7,407 bases of DNA from assembly GCA_046262495.1 (NCBI GenBank), contig JBHEMR010000058.1, forward strand, positions 1-7,407, read 5' to 3'. Made by a program: the position numbers and the translations under genes. The number at the start of each line of letters is the position of its first letter. The stretch's first letter is position 1. Below the pieces are notes generated by a model. It made no database searches. It was not told where the DNA came from and worked only from the letters and a program-made list of their open reading frames with translations. This DNA comes from GCA-003244245 sp046262495. GTDB lineage: Bacteria; Actinomycetota; Actinomycetes; Mycobacteriales; Pseudonocardiaceae. Positions 4,873 to 7,407 of the stretch are shown piece after piece.

Positions 4873-6213
4873 TCAGCCAGTCGCGACGCGGTCAGCGACG
4901 GTCAGGCGGCGACGCACGGTGACCATCGCGCCCTGGCGCGGCACCATGGTCACGTGGCGGGGCCGTACCGCCTCGCCCGGCGCGGCGGTGGGGGCCAGCT
5001 CGACTCGGCGCAGAACTTCCCGCAGTACGGTGCGCATCTCCACCAGGGCGAAGGTGGCGCCGAGGCAGCGACGGACCCCGCCGCCGAAGGGTAGCCAGAT
5101 GGCCGGATCCGGTCGCTGGTCGAGGAATCGCTGTGGCCGGAACTCGTCCGGGTCCGGGTAGTGGCGGCTGTTGTGGTGCACCAGGTTGATGCTGGGAGCC
5201 AGGATGTGGCCGGCCGGAATGCGGTGCCCGGCCAGTTGCACCGGAGCGGTCAGTTGGCGGCCGATCTCGAAGACCACCGGGCGCACCCGCAGACTCTCCT
5301 TGCACACCGCGTCCAACCACGCGTCGTCGCCATCCGCAGCGGCCGCTGCGGTGTGGTCCAGCAGCGCGGGATGGCGGGTCAGCCGCTCGAAAGCCCAAGA
5401 CAGGGCGGTGGCAGTGGTGTCGTGGCCGGCCAGCAGCAGTGTGACGAGTTGGTCGAGGAGTTCGTCGTCGGCCATCGGTGGGTCGGCGCCGTCGATGCCG
5501 CGCACCAGCATCGCCAGCGCGTCGGTCCGCGTCTCGAGCTGTGGATCGGCGCGGCAGCGGGCGATCTCGTCGGTGAGCAGCACCAGGGCCGCGGCCCGGT
5601 GCTGCGCCCGGCGGCGCCACCTGCCGAAGCGGAGCAACACTCGCGGCGGCGGGATCAGCTCCAGCGGGGAACCGATATCGAGCATGGGCGGCAACGCCGC
5701 CCGCAGCGCGGCGAGTCGGCGTTCGTCGTGCACCCCGATGACGGTGCGCAGGATGACTTCAAGGGTGAGCTTCTGCATCCGGGGAAACAGCGGGAACCGC
5801 TCGCCCACCGGCCATCGGGCGACCTCGTCGACGGTGATGGCGACCATCTCGGCGACCTGCCTGCGCACCGAGTCACCGTGAAATGCCGGCAGCATGATCG
5901 CGCGGCTGCGGCGGTGCTTGTCGTCGTCGAGCATGAGAATCGACTTCGGCCCGACGACCTGGCTCAGCGGGGCGGCCGCTTCTCCCGCGTGGAAGATCGC
6001 CGGATCGCCACGCATCACCGACCTGATGTCATCCGGGTCGGTGATAAAGACCAGCGTGCCGATTCCCGGTATCCGGGTAGTGAACAGCTTGCCGTAGCGG
6101 CGGTGGCAGGTCTGCACGAACTGAACCGGATCCAGCCAGATCAGTGCTGCCTGCACAAGTCCCGGCAGCGGCGGGCCGGGAGGTGGTGGGGCACGGCCCG
6201 GCATGCTCACCAT
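4873..6213 (-). CDS. Cytochrome P450, resembling the mycobacterial CYP135/CYP138 group
   Basis: A complete 446-residue soluble P450. In order: proline-rich hinge PPPPGPPLPG (9-18), C-helix block DDDKHRRSR (96-104), I-helix oxygen-binding motif AGHDTT (262-267), K-helix ExxR (E306, R309), the region DEFRPQRF (356-363), and the heme loop FGGGVRRCLG (376-385) with the thiolate ligand Cys383. All residues needed for monooxygenase chemistry are present. The N-terminus has no membrane anchor. The LPPGP-like start and LPFGGGVRRCLG resemble mycobacterial CYP135/CYP138 enzymes; family placement is from memory and the substrate is unknown. No ferredoxin or reductase gene is adjacent. ATG 6213 lacks a Shine-Dalgarno site but has TATATT 7 bases upstream, so it may be leaderless; ATG 6204 is an alternative. 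A near-palindrome overlaps this promoter and a TetR remnant lies beside it, which suggests former local repression. Confidence 0.95.
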   Translation of the reverse strand: MVSMPGRAPPPPGPPLPGLVQAALIWLDPVQFVQTCHRRYGKLFTTRIPGIGTLVFITDPDDIRSVMRGDPAIFHAGEAAAPLSQVVGPKSILMLDDDKHRRSRAIMLPAFHGDSVRRQVAEMVAITVDEVARWPVGERFPLFPRMQKLTLEVILRTVIGVHDERRLAALRAALPPMLDIGSPLELIPPPRVLLRFGRWRRRAQHRAAALVLLTDEIARCRADPQLETRTDALAMLVRGIDGADPPMADDELLDQLVTLLLAGHDTTATALSWAFERLTRHPALLDHTAAAAADGDDAWLDAVCKESLRVRPVVFEIGRQLTAPVQLAGHRIPAGHILAPSINLVHHNSRHYPDPDEFRPQRFLDQRPDPAIWLPFGGGVRRCLGATFALVEMRTVLREVLRRVELAPTAAPGEAVRPRHVTMVPRQGAMVTVRRRLTVADRVATG

Positions 6214-6216
6214 AAC

Positions 6217-6236
6217 GCGGAATATACATATACCGC
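6217..6236. promoter_or_regulatory. Near-palindrome over the P450 promoter, candidate TetR operator
   Basis: A 20-bp inverted repeat with 8 of 10 base pairs matching: arms GCGG-A-ATAT and ATAT-A-CCGC around a 2-base centre, 3 bases upstream of the P450 ATG. Its core is AT-rich in a GC-rich region. On the - strand it includes TATATT (6226-6221), a TANNNT -10 box ending 7 bases before the ATG, so a bound dimer would block the promoter. It lies between the P450 and the TetR remnant, the usual place for a TetR operator. Confidence 0.55.
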
Positions 6237-6242
6237 CCGCTG

Positions 6243-6401
6243 ATGATGGCTTTCGTCGAGGCGCTGGCCCAAGCCGAGCGGGTGCCGGAACTGCGGGCTC
6301 AGCTCGCCATGTGCTACGAGCGGCTGCGCGCCACCGTGGCCGACATGGTGCGCTCCTCGGTCGACGGTCTTTCCGACGCCAGCCACCGAGGGAGTTGGTG
6401 A
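6243..6401 (+). pseudogene. Remnant of a TetR-family regulator (C-terminal fragment)
   Basis: A 52-codon frame whose residues 1-40 (MMAFVEALAQAERVPELRAQ, then LAMCYERLRATVADMVRSSV) read like a stretch of the TetR ligand-binding domain. The DNA-binding half and most of the ligand domain are missing: upstream in this frame a TAA occurs at 6213-6215, and the bases just upstream are the P450 promoter palindrome. The last residues (DASHRGSW) look unlike TetR, and the frame ends within a hairpin, so the 3' side is probably also altered. There is no Shine-Dalgarno site. TetR genes commonly sit divergent to the P450 they repress, which fits this orientation. An internal deletion of a once divergent regulator gene explains the arrangement best. 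The family call rests on sequence feel over about 40 residues and could be wrong. Confidence 0.55.
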
Positions 6402-6422
6402 CTCCTCACCGACCACCAACTC
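6392..6422. terminator. Hairpin at the end of the TetR remnant
   Basis: Perfect 9-bp stem GAGTTGGTG (6392-6400) with CACCAACTC (6414-6422) and a 13-base loop. It overlaps the TGA of the TetR remnant and is 3 bases from a second hairpin. It may terminate + strand transcription from the remnant or act as a backup for the sseC side. No T-tract. Confidence 0.5.
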
Positions 6423-6425
6423 ATG

Positions 6426-6466
6426 ACGGCAGCCAACCCCACCAACACGCTGGAGTTGGCTGCCGT
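6426..6466 (-). terminator. Hairpin after sseC
   Basis: Perfect 12-bp stem ACGGCAGCCAAC (6426-6437) with GTTGGCTGCCGT (6455-6466) and a 17-base loop, starting 44 bases past the sseC stop on the - strand. It is the strongest simple hairpin in the window and a likely end of the cysA-sseC transcript. It lacks a T-tract, as many mycobacterial terminators do. Confidence 0.65.
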
Positions 6467-6510
6467 TCGAGACGTCGGCGAACCCGGGTTGGTGGTCCCT
6501 GACGAAACTG

Positions 6511-6807
6511 TTACACGGTGACGTCGACGGGGAACAGGCCGGGGCCGTCGGCGGTGACGACTGCTTCGCCGGTGCCGGATTGGTGTAGTGCTCGGATGGT
6601 CCAGCTGCCCGGGGCGGCGAAGAATCGGAACTGTCCGGAGGCTGAGGTCACCACCTCGGCGGTGAACTCACCCGTGCCGTCGAGCAATCGCACAAAAGCA
6701 CCTCCTACGGGCTCTCCGGCCGTCCGTACCGTTCCGGTCAGCACGGTGTGCTTGTTCAGATCCGTTCCGGGCGGCAATTCCTGGGTCTGTTCCGGTGCTC
6801 CGCACAT
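6511..6807 (-). CDS. sseC: SseC family protein (DUF1416)
   Basis: A 98-residue protein matching mycobacterial SseC (sseC2, Rv0814c, about 100 residues as I recall). It has the family's MCGAP head with Cys2, GTVRTAGEPVGGAFVRLLD (25-43), FTAEVVTSASGQFRFFAAPGS (48-68, read as a beta-sandwich) and a final strand VDVTV. The fold resembles carboxypeptidase regulatory-like or transthyretin-like beta-sandwiches. It is always seen beside the rhodanese CysA and is presumed to act in thiosulfate sulfur transfer, but its biochemical role is not established. ATG 6807 is 6 bases past the cysA stop (TGATAGCCCATG), so the two are cotranscribed and probably translationally coupled; no strong Shine-Dalgarno site is seen. 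The gene is complete and ends in TAA. Confidence 0.93.
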   Translation of the reverse strand: MCGAPEQTQELPPGTDLNKHTVLTGTVRTAGEPVGGAFVRLLDGTGEFTAEVVTSASGQFRFFAAPGSWTIRALHQSGTGEAVVTADGPGLFPVDVTV

Positions 6808-6813
6808 GGGCTA

Positions 6814-7407
6814 TCAGGCCTTGCTGCCGAGCTCGATCGGTGCGCCGACCAGCGAGCCGTACTCAGTCCAGGAACCGTCGTAGTTCTTGACGTCGGAGTA
6901 GCCCAGCAACTCGTGCAGCACGAACCAGGTGTGGCTGGAGCGCTCACCGATCCGGCAGTACGCGATGGTCGGCTTGCTCTCGTCGAGTCCGGCCGCCCCG
7001 TAGAGGGCCCGCAGTTCGTCGTCGGACTTGAAGGTGCCGTCCTCGTTGGCTGCCTTCGACCATGGCACGTTCAGCGCGGTGGGGATGTGTCCTGGGCGCT
7101 GAGCCTGCTCTTGCGGCAGGTGCGCCGGCGCCATGATCTTGCCGGAGAACTCGTCGGGCGAGCGGACGTCGACCAGGTTCTTGTTGTTGATCGCGTCGAC
7201 CGCTTCCTGGCGGAACGCCCGGATCGTCAGGTCCTGTTCCTGGGCGGTGTAGCTGGTGGCCGGCCGGCTCACCTCGTCGGTGGTCAGGGTGCGACCGTCG
7301 AGTTCCCACTTCTTGCGGCCGCCGTCGAGCAGCCGGACGTCACGGTGCCCGTAAAGCTTGAAGTACCAGTAGGCGTAGGCGGCGAACCAGTTGTTGTTTC
7401 CGCCGTA
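6814..7407 (-). CDS. cysA2: Thiosulfate sulfurtransferase CysA (rhodanese), 5' partial
   Basis: A two-domain rhodanese that moves sulfur from thiosulfate (or another donor) to cyanide or thiol acceptors in the cytosol. The window holds the last 197 residues of a protein of about 277 in M. tuberculosis; the start is beyond the right edge. The fragment opens with YGGNNNWFAAYAYWYFKLYG and DVRLLDGGRKKWELDGR from the N-terminal inactive domain. Then comes the C-terminal catalytic domain with LVDVRSPDEF (78-87), GHIPTALNVPW (106-116) and the active-site loop CRIGERSSHTWF, catalytic Cys151 of the fragment (codon 6957-6955). An internal ATG-like start at 7272 is not the gene start because homology continues to the edge. 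It is followed at 6 bases by sseC. In M. tuberculosis this pair exists in two copies (cysA2-sseC2 and cysA3-sseC1); the neighbourhood here matches the cysA2 copy. Confidence 0.95.
   Translation of the reverse strand, partial: YGGNNNWFAAYAYWYFKLYGHRDVRLLDGGRKKWELDGRTLTTDEVSRPATSYTAQEQDLTIRAFRQEAVDAINNKNLVDVRSPDEFSGKIMAPAHLPQEQAQRPGHIPTALNVPWSKAANEDGTFKSDDELRALYGAAGLDESKPTIAYCRIGERSSHTWFVLHELLGYSDVKNYDGSWTEYGSLVGAPIELGSKA

Noticed and set aside
5161..6243. 360-codon open frame on the + strand opposite the P450
   Set aside because: It has no recognisable domain and a composition rich in Gln, Arg and His, as expected from a high-GC antisense frame. The - strand frame has every P450 motif.

Overview
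The window is high-GC actinobacterial DNA and almost certainly comes from a mycobacterium outside the M. tuberculosis complex. From memory, the frame is the M. tuberculosis Rv0809-Rv0815c neighbourhood: purM, a small DUF3073 gene, a YgfZ-like gene, a nitrobindin-like gene, sseC and cysA. Several genes sit here that I do not recall in M. tuberculosis: a Nur-type Fur regulator, an RsiG-like c-di-GMP protein, a cupredoxin-like lipoprotein and a cytochrome P450. The aminotransferase gene (Rv0812) that I recall beside the nitrobindin-like gene is absent.

Layout. The 3' three quarters of purM lies on the + strand (2-814). Everything else that is clearly protein coding lies on the - strand. DUF3073 (864-1061) converges on purM. 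A tight - strand set follows in transcription order: nur-like (3269-2838), ygfZ (2841-1810, overlapping nur by 4 bases) and an rsiG-like gene (1781-1209, 28 bases after ygfZ). Upstream of nur is a gap of about 320 bases. It holds a short + strand reading frame with an exceptionally long Shine-Dalgarno match and then a large folded inverted repeat. Next come the nitrobindin-like gene (4224-3592), the lipoprotein (4742-4341) and the P450 (6213-4873). Behind the P450 is a 52-codon + strand remnant of a TetR-type regulator and two tandem hairpins. The sseC gene (6807-6511) and the 3' part of cysA (6814 to the window edge) close the window as one operon.

How the parts fit. The most striking content is the nur-ygfZ-rsiG cluster. 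The Fur protein keeps every histidine I recall as a metal ligand in Streptomyces Nur. The RsiG-like protein carries two copies of the c-di-GMP signature E-x3-S-x2-R-x3-Q-x3-D, exactly 100 residues apart, with one Q changed to H. In Streptomyces, RsiG is the c-di-GMP-armed anti-sigma factor of WhiG, which mycobacteria are not known to have. The partner here is therefore open. Three genes (nur, nitrobindin-like, P450) lack a clear Shine-Dalgarno site and have a TANNNT box ending exactly 7 bases before the start codon, which suggests leaderless transcripts. The P450 box lies inside a 20-bp near-palindrome next to the TetR remnant, so the enzyme may have lost its dedicated repressor.
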